Positions 12,112-26,482 of a stretch of 64,000 nucleotides of DNA are shown here, piece after piece (position 1 is the stretch's first letter; the number at the start of each line of letters is the position of its first letter). Both the position numbers and the translations under genes were made by a program. Below the pieces are notes generated by a model. That model was not told the origin of the DNA. It saw only the letters and a program-made list of their open reading frames with translations, and did no database searches. The stretch comes from Ichthyophthirius multifiliis (Eukaryota > Ciliophora > Oligohymenophorea > Hymenostomatida): contig NW_004086489.1 in the NCBI RefSeq assembly GCF_000220395.1, positions 1-64,000 of the forward strand, written 5' to 3'.

Positions 12112-14640
12112 ATGTAATAATCTTCAATAAATGGTTTAAAATCCTAAAATCCTCTTTATCTTCTTTCTTAAGAAATCAGCCAGTAATTTTCAACTACCAA
12201 TTAATCATCACAAACAAATACATACCTAACAATTCCATCCAAAGTCGAAACTTAAGACTTATCTTAATTTAGTTTTTCCCCTTTAAATAATATAGATATA
12301 AAAATAAAACAAAACTATTAAATATATGGAAATCCAACGCATATAAATATGAATAAAAATTATTATATAATAGGTACTGAATTTTCTTTGGTTCATATAT
12401 TCCCTAAAAATAAAACAGAAGAATCGTTTATTTTAGGATTAGATAAATTAAAATTATTAGGAAATGTTTCATGTTCAGTTATATCCTAAGATGAATAAAT
12501 TATATGTATAGGATTTTAAAATGGTGATATATGTATATATGAATTAAAAAATACAACTCATAAAAGAATCGAGTCTTTAAAAAAGATATTCAAGAGTTAA
12601 ATAAATAATATAATTTTAATAAATGAATTCACATCTTCCCTTGATAAAATCGAATTAGTTAGTGGAGATTGCACTGGGAATAATTATAGAATATAAATAG
12701 GGATAACTTGTGTATTTAATAGTTATTTTGCAACTGTAAATAAGGAGAAGTTAATTTTTTAGACTGAAGATGATTTGAATATATAGGATTTATAGAAATA
12801 TTCTTAAGAATAAATTTATTAAATTAAAATTATGCCAAATAATAATAAAAATAATAATAATTCATATTTGGCTATTTCTTTTAAAAACATAGTTTTTATA
12901 GTTTAGTGTTTACCTAAAAATATACTACTTATTTTATATAAAATGGAAACTTAAAATTAGGCATTTTTAGCTTTCGGTTCTGGATTTTTTTCACAAAATT
13001 AATTCGGGTTCCCTATTTTGGCTTTTTTAGTTGATAAAAATATATTTTTTGTAAAAGCTTAATAAATTGATAATTCGAAAATGGCTTTTTTTGACGCTGG
13101 ATACGCAGTTTTGGAAAAAGAAGTAAAATTTTTTGGCTTTTTAACAAATTCTATTTTTTTGTGTATTTAAAATAACAATAAATTCATGTTTATACACACT
13201 AGTGAAGTCGAATTAGGTTAAAAAAAAGATTAGAAATTAACTAAAAAAGCCTATTTTATTCCTTAGAGCATTACAATTGAAAAAGAATGGAAGCATATGA
13301 TAGTTTAGGGTGATTGTGAGTGCCTTTTAGTATGCGATAATGGTTTTTTTTTCAGCTTCAGTATATTAAAATGGTAATAATACTTCAATTAGGAATCTGA
13401 GAAATAGAACTGGGTTTAATTAATGAGAGAGGTGGTTTAAATATAAGAAGGGAGACTAAAATATATGGGAGAAATATAAGAAAATATAAAAAATAGGTAA
13501 GATGAGATGCAGGTTTATTCTGAAAAATTAAGTTTGACATTTATTTAATATTCTTTGCTAGATTTCGAGTAGTTTACAGTTTAAAAAAAGAAGGAAATTT
13601 TAGGAATTTTAATCGAGTTTTTAATTTTTTGTTCTCGTGAAAATTTCCTTTTTGGAATTTTGAAAGATTTATTGGAAAAAAAAAGGAAAATTTAGAACTT
13701 TTTTTGGATGTTTTGGAAATTTTCATTTAGCAAAAAAAACTCAAATAAGTCCCAAATAATGACTTTTTGAGATTTATGATTTCCTATTATAAAAATTAAG
13801 GAAAATTCGATGTACTTTCTAAGATTATATTGAACCTAAATTTAAATAATATTGAAGATACTTCTAATTTATTGGTTATTTGTCTAGAATTCGAACTATA
13901 TGAGGCTTTGATTTATATCTAGACGAAAAAAGGGGACTTTATTACGCCTATTATTAAACTTTATTCGATTTTAGAGAGATTTTAAAAAAAGTAAGAGGAA
14001 AACTAAAAGATAGGATTGTAAATCTTATGGTATATATAGACATGCTTAAAGGGGTTTTTAATAGATGATAGTCGTATATTGGAAAAATAATTAAAAGGGA
14101 TGCTTTTGGATATTTTACCGTTTGTTTTTTAGAAAGATATTTTAGAAAAATTGATTAATATTGATAGTAGGATTTGCCTATAGGATGTTTTGATTTGGTT
14201 TTTCAAAGAGGGGAATTTGAAGATTATACAGGAGAATTATTAAGAGTTCAGAATAGAATGTTTTTTAGATGAAAAAGATAAGTTTTTTGAAGGTTTTTAA
14301 GAAAAATAAAGAGTTCATGTACATTTAATATTAATATTGGAATAAATATTAGAAAAATAAGGATAATAGAAAGTTTTTTGGAGTTTTTTAGTAAATGTTT
14401 TTAATATGAAAAATGGTCTAAATTTTATAGTGGAAAAAAAGCGTTTTTTATTCATGTTTTTAGTGGAAAATAAAGATGAAGTTTTTCAACTTTTATATGA
14501 CAAAAGTGATTGCTTAGAATAAAATTAAATGACTGAAAATTAAATTCTTATTAGTATTTTAGAATAATTTATTAATTAATTAAATTCAAATTAAATTATT
14601 TAATAAATGATTGCTATAACAGAAATAAATAATTAGTATG

Positions 14641-14687
<47 letters not shown>

Positions 14688-15552
14688 TTTATTAATATTA
14701 AATATATTTAATTTTTTTTTTTTTTAATAATATTTTTAAATTAATTGTTATTATATTTTTATATTTTATATAAATATTTAATTTTTTTATATATTATTTT
14801 TTTATATAATAGTATCTTAGTTTGTTGTTATTTACATGATTACTTAAAAAACTATAAAAGATGTTTTGATATATATTTTAATTCATTAAATGTACTTATA
14901 AAAAATTAAATTTTTGAATGGTTAGATAATTTATTAAATAATAATAATAGTAATATATAAGAAATGAAAGATTTAAAAGAATATACTATATATAAAATAT
15001 AAGGATTAGTTAAATTAAATTAAGTTAAAACTAATAATTTAATCAAAAAGCATTTTAATGATAAATAATAAGATATTATTTTACAATTAAACCCTTTTCC
15101 AGACGAATAATTAAAAATTCTATAATAATTTCTTTCTAATTCTGAAAATATGAATGATTCATTAAAAATAAAATATATTACACTTTTATGTGAACACTAT
15201 CCAAATGACGTTCTCCCAAATATTAAAAATAGCGAATATCCGTTAGATTAAACTCTTGAAATTTGCAAAAAATTTAATATTTTAGATGCATAAGTTTTTT
15301 TACATATGAGAAGTGGAGCATTGTAATAAGCTTTGGAAATTTAAATGCTAGTTATTAAGAATTCATGGTAAAAATTTAAATATTAAGGAAATGATAAAAA
15401 AAAATTTAACAAGAAGATTTATATAATATTATTGATTAAGCAATATAAATATGTATATAAAGTTAAAAAGACGAAGATTGTCCAGAAGTATATATAAATA
15501 ATATAAATATATTTTTAAGTATATATATTAAAAATATTAAAAATATATATAT

Positions 15553-15585
<33 letters not shown>

Positions 15586-16276
15586 TCTTTTATATATATT
15601 ATTATCTTATTTAAATATTTTTTTTACTTATTTTATAAAGGGATTATGGTTTAATTTATTTGATTTTTTAGTAAATTAAGAAATTACTATAGATTAAATT
15701 AAAGTTGAGTATAATAAAAATATTTAATAAGTTGGCATTAATATTATTTAAATTCTTATTTAATTTATGGCCTTTAACATAGATTTAGATAATTTATTTT
15801 CGGTATTTTTTTATATATAATTATCTAAATTATTATATAATAAAATATTAATATTAGAAAATAAATAATGAATATAATGATATTCCTTTGATTATGTTCG
15901 CAAAAGCAAATTCTTTATTTAAATAAAAATATGAATTTATTATAAGTTCTAATCATTCTACTTCACTTATTATATAAAATTAATTAAAATATTATCATGA
16001 ATCATTTTCTAAAGATTTAGTATTTTATTTAAATTAAAAAAAAAAAAAAAAAAAATTATAAAATATAAAATATAGAATAAAGCAGCAAAAGGCTTTTAAT
16101 TACCAAATTTATAAATCTGTTAAATTTGTGAAAATTAAAGTTTTTAAGATGAAAATAGTGATTCTTTTATATTATTTAATTGTGGTCATATATATCATAA
16201 ATAATGCTTAGAAAATTAAATAAAACCAATTACTTGTGTAATTTGTTTTGAAAATCCAGAAATATTTTGTAAAAAC

Positions 16277-16350
<74 letters not shown>

Positions 16351-16597
16351 TTTTAAAAAAAAATAGTAAAATTGTTTATAGGATAAACTAAAAATTATAT
16401 AAAAAATACTAAATTTTTAATATTAAAAATAAATACATATTTAATAGAAAAGTAATTAAATTAATTGCATTTAGAATAATTAATATAACTAAAAGGCTTA
16501 AAATTCAAAATTGAATAAATTATAATATTATGAGAAATAATTAAAATCTTAAAGGAATATTAGTGATTAACTTTTTATTGATTTTAGATTAAAATGA
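12112..16597 (+). CDS. VPS8: VPS8-like CORVET tethering complex subunit
   Basis: VPS8 is a Rab5-effector subunit of the CORVET tether that mediates early-endosome fusion. The N-terminus (MQQSSINGLKSQNPLY) leads into a beta-propeller opening IYGNPTHINMNKNYYIIGTE, a typical VPS8 entry strand. The middle is alpha-solenoid: LIFCSRENFLFGILKDLL, then YYKNQGKFDVLSKIILNLNL and LVICLEFELYEALIYIQTKK. Later helices include YITLLCEHYPNDVL and LEICKKFNILDAQVFLHMR, clathrin-heavy-chain-repeat style. The end carries a RING-H2 finger (16090-16270: CQIC, then FNCGHIYHKQC, then CVIC), as in VPS8. TA-rich introns interrupt it (for example about 14640-14820, 15490-15650 and 16273-16358). The frame breaks at a 9-A run (13676-13684); one extra A would restore it. 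Start and stop fit the family's large size. Confidence 0.88.
16284..16347. repeat. (TA)n tract in the last VPS8 intron
   Basis: About 60 bases of TA dinucleotide following the RING-finger exon. The intron begins GTAAAAAC near 16270 and ends AAAAATAG near 16365. Confidence 0.8.
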
Positions 16598-18368
16598 TTA
16601 TTTTATTTGTAGTTTTAATATTATATATTGTACTTTTTATATTTAAAATAAAAAAAAATTATAAATTTTAATAAATTAATTTTTTATGTAAAATCTAATA
16701 ATTAATAATTACCTTCTCAACATATATGTAAATAAAGAAAAATATTTAGATTAACAATATTTTTTTGCTATTTTATATATTCTTGTTTAAAATTAGTTTT
16801 AATTTATAGACAATTATTAGATGTTCATGTTATGTTTATGTTTGATAGTATAGTTAATATATTTTTATTTTTATATTTAACTTATTATCTTAACATATAC
16901 GCTGGAAAAAACTATTACTTAATAACAATTTACTATTGTGATTATTTATTTAATATTTTTTTTTATATTATTAATGTAAGTTTATTATATTATTATATTA
17001 AAATTTAATTATGATATTATTTTTAAACTTTTATGAATAATATTTTATTAAAATAAGTAAAAATATTTAAAAATAATAATATATAAAATATTAAAAAAAA
17101 AAAAAAAATAATTAAATAAACTATAAAAACATTATATTTATTTATTTTTATTTTAATAAGTAAAAATTATAATGTATTAATGTAATTTTAATATTACCGA
17201 TTCAAATTCCTTAATTAAACATAAATTCTCTTTAAGAATATACATATTAATGATAAATATATTAAATATTTTAAATTAAAAGTAAATTATTTTTTTTATA
17301 ATAATAAAAAAAAAAAAAGAAAAAATATATAATTTATATAAAAATAATTATATGAGATAAATATATATATATATATATAAATATATAAATATATATATTT
17401 ATATATATTTATATTTTTTATAAATATTTTTTTTTTTTATATTTCACTTAATTTTGCATTTATTATAATTTTATATATTTGTCTAATTTAATTTTTATTA
17501 ATTATATTGCCAATTTTTTTTTTTTATTAATATATAATATTATTAAATATTTTATAATTAATATAATTTATTTATAATATATTTTTTTAAAAAAAGATAT
17601 AATTTTTTATTGTATTTAAATAAATTTTTTCGTATATAAATGGTATATATTTTTAAAAATAATAATTCATCAATTTATAAATAATATAAATTCAATGAAT
17701 TTTTTTATTAAACAATTCTATTTTAAATTGTTCAATAAATTCCAGAATATAAGATTATATTGTTATTTTTATTAATTTATGTTTTAGTTTATTTAGAATC
17801 ATATCATTATTCAGTAAGTATCAATTTATATGTAAATAAAAAATTAATGTTCTATATGTAATTTAATATTATTTAATATTATATCTGCTATATTTTATTT
17901 TTTGAAGTTTTTTATTATTTTAGATAACAGTTGTATATATATAATGTTTTATATATTATTATGCTTTATTTTTTTATTGTATACACCATAATTATAATAT
18001 ATACACAATAGAATACAATTACTTTTATATATACGATTTTTAGTATTTTTTTTTAATATTATTATATGTTTTTTGTCTTTTTTTGTTAATATATATATTA
18101 TTAAATTATATATATGATAAATATAATTTATATATTGTTAATTATAATTTATTTTATTATTTATATATATTTTATTTTTTATATAAATATTGTTTTTATT
18201 ATAAATAAAATAGAAATTAACAAAAAAAAATAAAAATAGAATATATTATATAAAAAAAAAATGCTTTTTATTTTATTATTAAATATAATATCTATAATCT
18301 ATTAAATTTATAATATATATATTTTTTTTTAAATATATATATTTTTTTCTATTAACATTTCTATAATG
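16598..18368. other. Convergent intergenic region
   Basis: This lies between the 3' ends of VPS8 (+) and the transmembrane protein gene (-). It is almost pure A/T with ATATAAATAT-type repeats near 17360-17410. No supported gene, RNA or terminator was found. Confidence 0.55.
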
Positions 18369-18982
18369 TCATTACTATTAATAAGCAAAAGGTTGTTATT
18401 AAGCATTATAAGCAAGTTATTATTATTATAATATTAATGGCTATTATTACATACCAAACATTGGCTGTTATTATTAATAATACATTACAGGTTATTATTA
18501 TTGAGTAGGATATGTTCCAGGTTATTATTATATAGATGGATACATTCCAGGCTGATATAATTATTAGGAAGGTATTGCTCCATTTTATTATTATTATGGT
18601 GATTAAATTACATTTTATTATTAATCAGGTGTTAAATCTTGTTACTTTTAATTAGGTTTTACTTAAAGTCCATGATTTTCTTGGCTTTCTGTAATTTTTG
18701 CAGTTTAAATATTGACTTATTAATTTTTTTTTTGTTTTTAATAAAAATAACTATATCAAGTAAACTTGTAAGCGCAAGAATTATAAGTGCTTAAAGGTTT
18801 TTTTTATAGACATCATTTTATATTTTACCAGATATATCATATAATATAGAATTTACTTAGGAAGAACTTGGCGATTTATCTGAAGCATCATTTAAAATAT
18901 TTTTTGTTTATAATGACATTATAAAAGCGGCTAGTAAAAACTAAAAATATAAATGAATAAATGTAAATATATATATATATAT

Positions 18983-19022
<40 letters not shown>

Positions 19023-19491
19023 AATTATTTAAATTTTTACAGGTGATTAAATAATTTTTGATCCATAAGCTATATATGATTTTATTTTTTTAATTCTTTT
19101 TTTTTCATCTTCTCCTTCTCCTTATATACATGGAACATCTTTTCCCATCAAATTATAAACTTCCATTGCTTGTAAAACTATGGATACAGCAATACATACA
19201 ATAATTGCAATTAACATAGTTAATAATTAACATGTTTTTAAAATTTTTATTTCATCTTCAATATTTACTATATTCTATATCTTAATATTTTTTATTTTTT
19301 TATTTTTTATAATTCTTTTTTACAATATCTCTATTTTAAATATTCCAAGGAAAAAAAAATCTATAAAAAGTTTTATATTTAGCAATATTATCAAAATTAT
19401 TTCCTGGAGGTAAAGTATTTAAAGTATTAAATAGGGTTTCACCTAAATTTAATTTAAAGAATTATGATTCTGTAATCTTAAAATATAAACA

Positions 19492-19522
<31 letters not shown>

Positions 19523-20574
19523 TTACATATTTATATTTATTTATATATTATTATTTTTTACAGAATATCCATTTCTAATAAACGATTTATCATAATTACA
19601 ACTTTAAGATCTTTTTTTGTTCATTAATATATAATCATTTCTACCAATACTTATAGTTTCTATTTTATAATTATATATATATTATAAAATTAAAAATACA
19701 ATCAGTATTTGGAATATTGCATATTCCATCTCCTTCATTTACCCTGAATTCACTTGCAGGATAAACAAATCTTTGACTAACAATTTCATTATTTGGGTCC
19801 TAAAGATTTTAAACTAAAGGTTAATTACCTACTTTATCATAATAGACATATAAATTAGGAGAAATTTATAATTTTGTCCAAGTTGAATAAGCTGCATTAT
19901 TTGGTCCAAATAAAATTTAATACACAGGACAAGGTTATCCTTTAGTTACGCATACAACAGTATCAGGATATTAAGGATTTCCACAAGTATCTTATGTAGT
20001 AGAACATTTACCAGTTTAACTTTAAGCTATTTTGTAATATTATTATCCACTTTTTTTCGCACATACATTAACTTTAGTATTTGGGCTTCCTTTTTATTTA
20101 ATTTTTAAAAGATTTACATATATACATATATATTTATATTTCTTACCTTCAAAATATTAAAAAGTACTACCTGGAACTTAATTTACTATTTTGCAACCAG
20201 CATTTGTTTAGTTTGTATTACAAACTCCTTAATACATGATTTTTTAGTTTTAAAATTGTTAAAGTTTTAAAGAATCTCCATTTACACAATTACAACCTGA
20301 AGAAGTACCCTACCAGTTGTAATTAAATAACGAAAATTCACCAGTTTAACACGTATTGGTGTCTATTCGCAGATCAGTTATATATTCTTATTTGAAGTTT
20401 GTTACTATTTATAAATAGCCTTCAGATGCATCTGAGAATTTAATATATGCTTAAATACTTTTTTTTTATATTTTTTTTATTTTTAAATAAAAATAACCCC
20501 ATGACCATTACGTATACACTATAAAAAACCATTATTATCATATATATAATCGTTGCTATTTTTTTATATTCCAT
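18369..20574 (-). CDS. Multi-exon transmembrane surface protein with Cys-containing ectodomain and P/Q-rich cytosolic tail
   Basis: The N-terminus MEYKKIATIIYMIIMVFYSV is a signal-anchor-like hydrophobic helix ending at an intron. The ectodomain has a repeating Cys pattern: ITDLRIDTNTCQTGEFSLFN, then TSSGCNCVNG, GVCNTNQTNAGCKI, then DTCGNPQYPDTVVCV and VNEGDGICNIPNTDC. This pattern occurs in a large family of ciliate 'transmembrane protein, putative' genes. A second hydrophobic segment (LLTMLIAIIVCIAVSIVLQA), then LAAFIMSL and ALIILALT, follow near 19200-18780. After a roughly 76-nt intron the tail is strongly P/Q/Y-rich (QQLYQPGMYPSIQQQPGTYP) and ends FAYQQQ at a TGA (18369-18371). Topology is inferred. 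Surface or ciliary membrane location is likely; the ligand is unknown. Confidence 0.75.
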
Positions 20575-21287
20575 GTTTCTGTTATTTAAAGATTTTTTTT
20601 ATTTATTTTTTAACTATTTATATGTATTTTTTAAAAAAATTAAATATATTAATATATTATTAAATAAATATTATATAGTATTATTAATAAAGTATTTTAT
20701 TTTTATAACAGAAATAATGAAACAATAATTTATTTTAAATATTTCTTTTGTATTGTTTTAAAATATATAATAGAAAATAAGTTAAATAAAAATTTTATAA
20801 AATATAATATAAAATATTAATTATTATTAATTTTTTTTATATAAATATTTACTATTAAAAAAATAATTATTTTATATAATAATTATTTTATAACTATATC
20901 TATTTTAATTATATAATTTTTAAATAAATAATAATAAGAAAAATATATTAAAATCATATATAATTATTCATTTTATTAATAAATATAAATTATTTTTGTG
21001 TAATTAAATAAATTTAAAAAGACTAATTAAATATAAATAAATAATAATTATTAAGTTTAAAAATTATAATTAATATAATATTTTAATTAAATATTATATA
21101 TATATATTAATTTAATAATAATAAAAAATAAAATAATGAAACTTAGTTTTGTTTTTTTTTAAAAAATAAAAAAAATGAATATTTATATAGATATATAATA
21201 AATCGCTTATTAAATATTTTAAATTATTAATTAAATAAAAACAAAAAAATTAACAAATAAACAAAAATAAAAAATTAAATTAAAAAA
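20575..21287. other. Divergent intergenic region
   Basis: About 0.7 kb of A/T-rich DNA holding the 5' ends of the transmembrane protein gene (-) and CFAP251 (+). No motif stands out from the composition. Confidence 0.5.
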
Positions 21288-21887
21288 ATGAATTAAGAAG
21301 AAGCTTAAAGCTTTAATAATTAATATGAAATAGATGAAGAAGCATGCAAAATAAATGCATTAGTAAATACAGAATTGTTTTATTTTTTTTCAAATATAAT
21401 ATACCAATATATATATATATTAAAAAAAAAAAAAAAAAACTAAAATTTAATCCAATTAAAAAATAAAGAGTTTATAAAGAACATTAGGTATAAATTTTTC
21501 ATTAATAGACAGTATACATAATTTAACCGATGAAACACGAAAAGTTCAAAAAAAAAAATTAAAAATTATTTATTTTATTATCAAAAAAAAAAAAAATACA
21601 AAGGAAATATTTTATCCTGTAGGACATACAGGTGTAATATATGATATAGAAAATAACTCTTAAAGGCTTTTATAAGGACATTGTAATAAAATAACTGCAA
21701 CTGCATATTGTAAAGATTTAGATATTATAGTAACAGCTGATTGGTAATAAAAATAAAGAATATTTAAATTTAAATATATATATATATAGTGGACCTGATT
21801 CAATGTTAGTTGTATGGGATGCAAAAACAGGTATTCCAAAAAAAACAATTTTCGATCCTCATCCAAATGGTACATAAGCATTAGATG

Positions 21888-21947
<60 letters not shown>

Positions 21948-23018
21948 TAATTTTTTCATATTGTATTTATATTATCTGTAAAATTATTAACAACTTAATT
22001 ATAAAAAAAAGGCTATAAGCCATTTTTTTTTCATATTAAGTTTTATAAAAATACAAAAATATTATAAAAAAAAAAATATGAACAAATAATATATAAATAT
22101 ATATATTAGATTTCTCCAAACGGGAAATACATAGTAACAATTTCTTAAGAAATTAATAAAAAAGACGTTTAAATTATTACATTATGGGAATGGAATTCAG
22201 AAAGTTAATAAAAATATTAAAAATTAATAAAAAAAAATATACATATATAAAAGATCCCGAATTAATAACTTAGACAATAGATTAAGCTATAGGATATTAA
22301 TATTTTGTACGTTTTTCTTATGATAATTAAGAATTCGTGACTACTGGTTAAAAATATATAGGTTTTTGGCGAAAAGAACCAAATGATAAGGCTTTATTAT
22401 TTTATTATCCTTAAAATATACCTTAATCAAAAATATTAACCTAAACAGTCTTTATTACAGGAATTTCATAAGTATTTATATAAAAAATAACCCATATATG
22501 TATATATTTTCAAAGGTAGTAACAGGTACTACTGATGGATTTATAATTGTTTGTGATATTTCACTTATTATTGAAAAAGTGGATACACCAAAAGAAAGAA
22601 GAGTCATAAAAACAGTTGATTTAATGAATAAAAGTAAGAAATCAGATGGTAAGAAAGGCTCGAATTCTATAAATATTTTGAAGATTTAGGACAATTATTT
22701 AGTAATAGGAAGTTCGAACGGATCAGTGAGATTTTACGATTTCCAATATAGAATCATTGCCTGGTTCGAGGATGCCAAAATAGGTTCTATTACGAATATT
22801 TCTTTTGCAAATACGCCTATTTTATAGGAAGATACTATCGAAGAANNNNNNNNNNNNNNNNNNNNNAAATCTACTTTAACCAAGTTAACCTACTTGTATT
22901 GATTATTCACCTGATGGAAATTTTCTTTGTATAGCTACTAATAAGGGAAAACTACACTTCTATGATTGTTAAAAATAGGAATGGTAAAGTTCTGTTTTGG
23001 AAATTTCAGAAAGCGATT

Positions 23019-23075
<57 letters not shown>

Positions 23076-23237
23076 TTTATTTTATTTTATTTTTTAGCTA
23101 AAGCTAAGGTACTTATGTAAGTTTTTTCTTCGGATTCTAAAAATTTGGCTACTATAGATTAAGATTATGCTGTTACTTTGTTTACTATAGGCATATAAAT
23201 ATATAAAAATATTTTATATAGATATATATATATATAT

Positions 23238-23320
<83 letters not shown>

Positions 23321-23751
23321 GATTATAAATCATTTGATCCTAACAATCCTAAGGAATGGTAATTTGTAGGAAAACATAGAGTACATCACGCAGAAATAAA
23401 ATCAATAGCATTTGGTGAATCAAAAGATGAAAATGGAAATAAATATTATAAATTATTTAGTATAGGAGCTGATATGAAACTAGTTGAATATGAAGTTATT
23501 GAAATAGATGTAACTAAATAAAAAGAAACAAATATTAAATTTGTAGATAGATTAAAATTGAAGGCTGTTTATCCTGTAATTATTTGTATTATTATATTTA
23601 TATTAAAAAAAAATAGATTGAATAAGAATGTATACCAACAGCATGTATTTGGTATCCTATAAATATGTATAAAGAAGATGTTTTATTAGTTGCTAATGAA
23701 TAATATAAAGTTAAATTATGGCAATTTATGAAAAATAATTTTAAATGTAAA

Positions 23752-23783
<32 letters not shown>

Positions 23784-24199
23784 TTATATATTTATATATA
23801 TATTATATTAATTATTATAAATTAAAGTTTGTAAAAAACATGTCTTGGACCTACTTCTGGTGGTGCTATTAATAAGCTTTTAATTTTAAATCCAAACGAT
23901 GCATAAAATGATTATTAAGATAAATATTTAGCCTATTCAACTAAAGAAAAAGTTGTCGGAATTATAAAACTACCATTAGAAGGTATATTTAAAATAGAAA
24001 AAAATATAAATACTTATTAATATATACGTAAAGGAAATCCAAATTAAACAATGGGTTTAATAGCACATCCTGGTAAAATTACTAGTATAAGTAGTACTAA
24101 TGACGGTAAATATTTTTTTACTTCTGGTTAAGATGATTATTGTATAAATATATGGAAGGTTAATGTTTAAGCTTTAGAGTAAATATTTGCAAGTAATAA

Positions 24200-24280
<81 letters not shown>

Positions 24281-25100
24281 TTAATTATTTTTTAAAAAAA
24301 CATATAGCAAACGCTTAAGAAGATCCATTCCCAAAATTATTAGAAGGAGGTGAAGATGGTCCTACGCATTAAAATCTAAAAAACTTTTTTTATTATTCAT
24401 AAATAAGAAGTAAAGACGAACATACAACAAAGGCAAGAAAATTAGATGACAAAGTACCATTATTTGCTATTTCTGATATGATGAGAAGTATGGGATATTA
24501 TCCTACAAATAAAGAAATCGAAAATATGAAAAATGAAATCAAATTTTCAAAATATTTAGAAACAGGTATTGAAGTTGATGAACTTGATTTAAATATGTTT
24601 TAAAGTTAAAATTTATATTTATATTTATATATTTATCAATAATTTTAATCTATTTAAAGATTGTTTATTAATCATAGACCTGCTTATGGAATTGGAAAAT
24701 CCTAAATAGAAGAAGCTTTTAAAGAAATTACTTAAGAAAATGCTGGAAAAGGTGAAATTAATATTTAAGAGTTAAAGAAAATTCTTACTACAGAAGGCGA
24801 AAAAATGACTCCAGAAGAATTTGATGGTTTATAAATAATATATATATATATTGATATATTTATAAATTTATAGAATGTATTAAAATACTTGTCGGTGAAT
24901 TAGAAGAAGATACTCCTTAATTAATTAATGCTTAAACATTCTGTGAAGATATATTAGGTTAGTTTTTTATAATATATTTATTAAATAATATATATGTAAA
25001 TTTTTTAGGATTTGAAGATCTTGAAGGCGGTTAAAAAGACGAAAATGAAGAGGCTTAATATGAAGACGAAGAAAACGAAGAAATTGATGAAGATAATTGA
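21288..25100 (+). CDS. CFAP251: CFAP251/WDR66-like WD40 and EF-hand-like ciliary protein
   Basis: CFAP251 belongs to the calmodulin/spoke-associated complex at the base of radial spoke 3 of motile cilia. The start MNQEEAQSFNNQYEIDEEAC is acidic as in relatives. WD40 repeats follow: GHTGVIYDIE, CKDLDIIVTADWGPDSMLVV, WDAKTGIPKKTIFDPHPNG, DISPNGKYIVTIS, QEFVTTGQKYIGFW, VVTGTTDGFIIVCD, LVIGSSNGSVRFYDFQYR and PTCIDYSPDGNFLCIATNKG. The phrase GIPxxTxFxxHxNG is typical of this family. The C-terminal part (VPLFAISDMMRSMGYYPTNK, then EIENMKNEIKF, then LFINHRPAYGIGKSQIEEAF) matches the EF-hand-like end of WDR66. It finishes in an acidic tail and TGA. At least ten introns occur, several nearly pure (TA)n. 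A 21-N gap (22846-22866) removes a few codons. Confidence 0.92.
22846..22866. other. Assembly gap (21 N)
   Basis: A run of 21 N inside a CFAP251 exon. The reading frame before it ends DTIEE and resumes in a compatible WD40 strand, so only a short coding segment seems to be missing. Confidence 1.
23222..23319. repeat. Long (TA)n tract in a CFAP251 intron
   Basis: Nearly 100 bases of TA dinucleotide, broken only by a short ACAC patch. It lies between exons ending in LFTIG and starting near YKSFDPNNPKEW. Confidence 0.85.
24207..24277. repeat. (TA)n tract in a CFAP251 intron
   Basis: About 70 bases of uninterrupted TA dinucleotide between coding exons; the intron ends in a run of A followed by CATATAG. 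Confidence 0.85.
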
Positions 25101-25300
25101 ATTTTTTTTTAAAAAAAAAATACATATAAATATATTATAATATATATATTATTTATTTATATATATAAAAAATATATATATTTTTTTAAAATATATTAGT
25201 TTTTTTGTTAATTTACTTATTATTTATATTTTTTTAAATAAAATTAAAATATTTAAACAAAACAAAACAAAAATAATAGAAAAAGTTATATTTTCTAAAA

Positions 25301-26321
25301 ATGAATTCTCCATATAAATAAAATTTTTATAATTAAGAAGGTATATATATATATTTATTCAAAAAGAAATTGCATATATATATAAATCAAAAATCAAGAA
25401 TCCCCGAATAAAGTTAGAATTTAACTTCTTAATTAAAAATGGCAAAACATTGCAGAAACTATAGATAAAGAAAAACAAGATAGAAGAGATGTTTTGGAAG
25501 AAAAGCTTTAAAATTTAGAAGACAGAATAAATTAGTAAAGACCTACAGATGAAAATAGATTTAAAGTAGTTTTTATATTTATATAACAATATTTGTATTT
25601 TTTTAAACTAAACAAATATAAAAAAGTTATTAAAAGATGCACTAAATAAACTTTAAAATATGTAAGATGATGGAAAGAATTAATCACATGTTTTATTTTA
25701 TATCTATATATAAATGTTTTTTAGTTTAGTATTTTTTTTTATAGGGTTTTAATGAAAAAAAAGTAAAAGAAACAAAATTTTTAAACGAAAATTTAAAGAA
25801 TCTTATCGAAGAAGAAAAATCAGTAAAAAAAATGGGAAAAAATTTAAATAAAATAAAAAAAGGCTAAAAGAGCTATAGAAAATAATTTATTAAAATAAGT
25901 AGACGATAAATTTTAAAATATAAATGTTAGTTTAGGCAAAAATAATAAATAATATGAAGAAATTACCACTTCAAAATTATAAGAAGTTTAAAATTAAATT
26001 TCATTATTGAGAGAATAAGTAGAATTTGAAAAAAAAAAAAGGTAAAATAACATAAAATATTAATATATTTTTTTTTATTTTATTAAGAGAAGAATCTACT
26101 AATGCATTAACTGAAGAAATCGAAAATGAATTAAATAAATTTCACGATGTTTTAACTATAGAAAAAAAAGTGAATATAAATAAATATAAACATTTAATAT
26201 GATGAATTTATAAAATATAAATTATATTATAGGTTAGAGAAGAAACATAAGGGAAAATATTCAGAATGATAGAAGAAATTCATTCTAAGCTTTAAATAGA
26301 AATTAGTGTTAATTAATATAT

Positions 26322-26375
<54 letters not shown>

Positions 26376-26482
26376 TCTTATATATAAAGTAAGAGAAAAA
26401 AGATAGAGAAGGTACGACAGATAGTTTAATTAAGCTTTTAGAAGATACTTGTAATAGAATGGATAAGAATATTCGATAATGA
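25301..26482 (+). CDS. SF-assemblin / beta-giardin family striated fibre protein
   Basis: SF-assemblins polymerise into the 2-nm filaments of basal-body rootlet fibres. The start MNSPYKQNFYNQE is followed by a small intron. The segmented coiled coil runs KVRIQLLNQKWQNIAETIDK, then DVLEEKLQNLEDRINQQRP, LLKDALNKLQNMQDDGKN and LTEEIENELNKFHDVLTIEK. The family hallmark follows: REETQGKIFRMIEEIHSKLQ, then REGTTDSLIKLLEDTCNRMD, ending with NIRQ and TGA. About seven GT..AG introns interrupt it; one (26315-26390) is TA-rich. Total length (about 300 residues) is normal for the family. It sits 200 bp downstream of CFAP251 on the same strand; each gene should have its own promoter. Confidence 0.88.

Noticed and set aside
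18380-18650. Plus-strand GYYY/GYVPG repeat frame with two in-frame TGA codons, suggesting a recoded or decayed Gly/Tyr-rich protein
   Set aside because: It is the antisense of the P/Q/Y-rich tail of the minus-strand transmembrane gene, which reads cleanly to a TGA stop.
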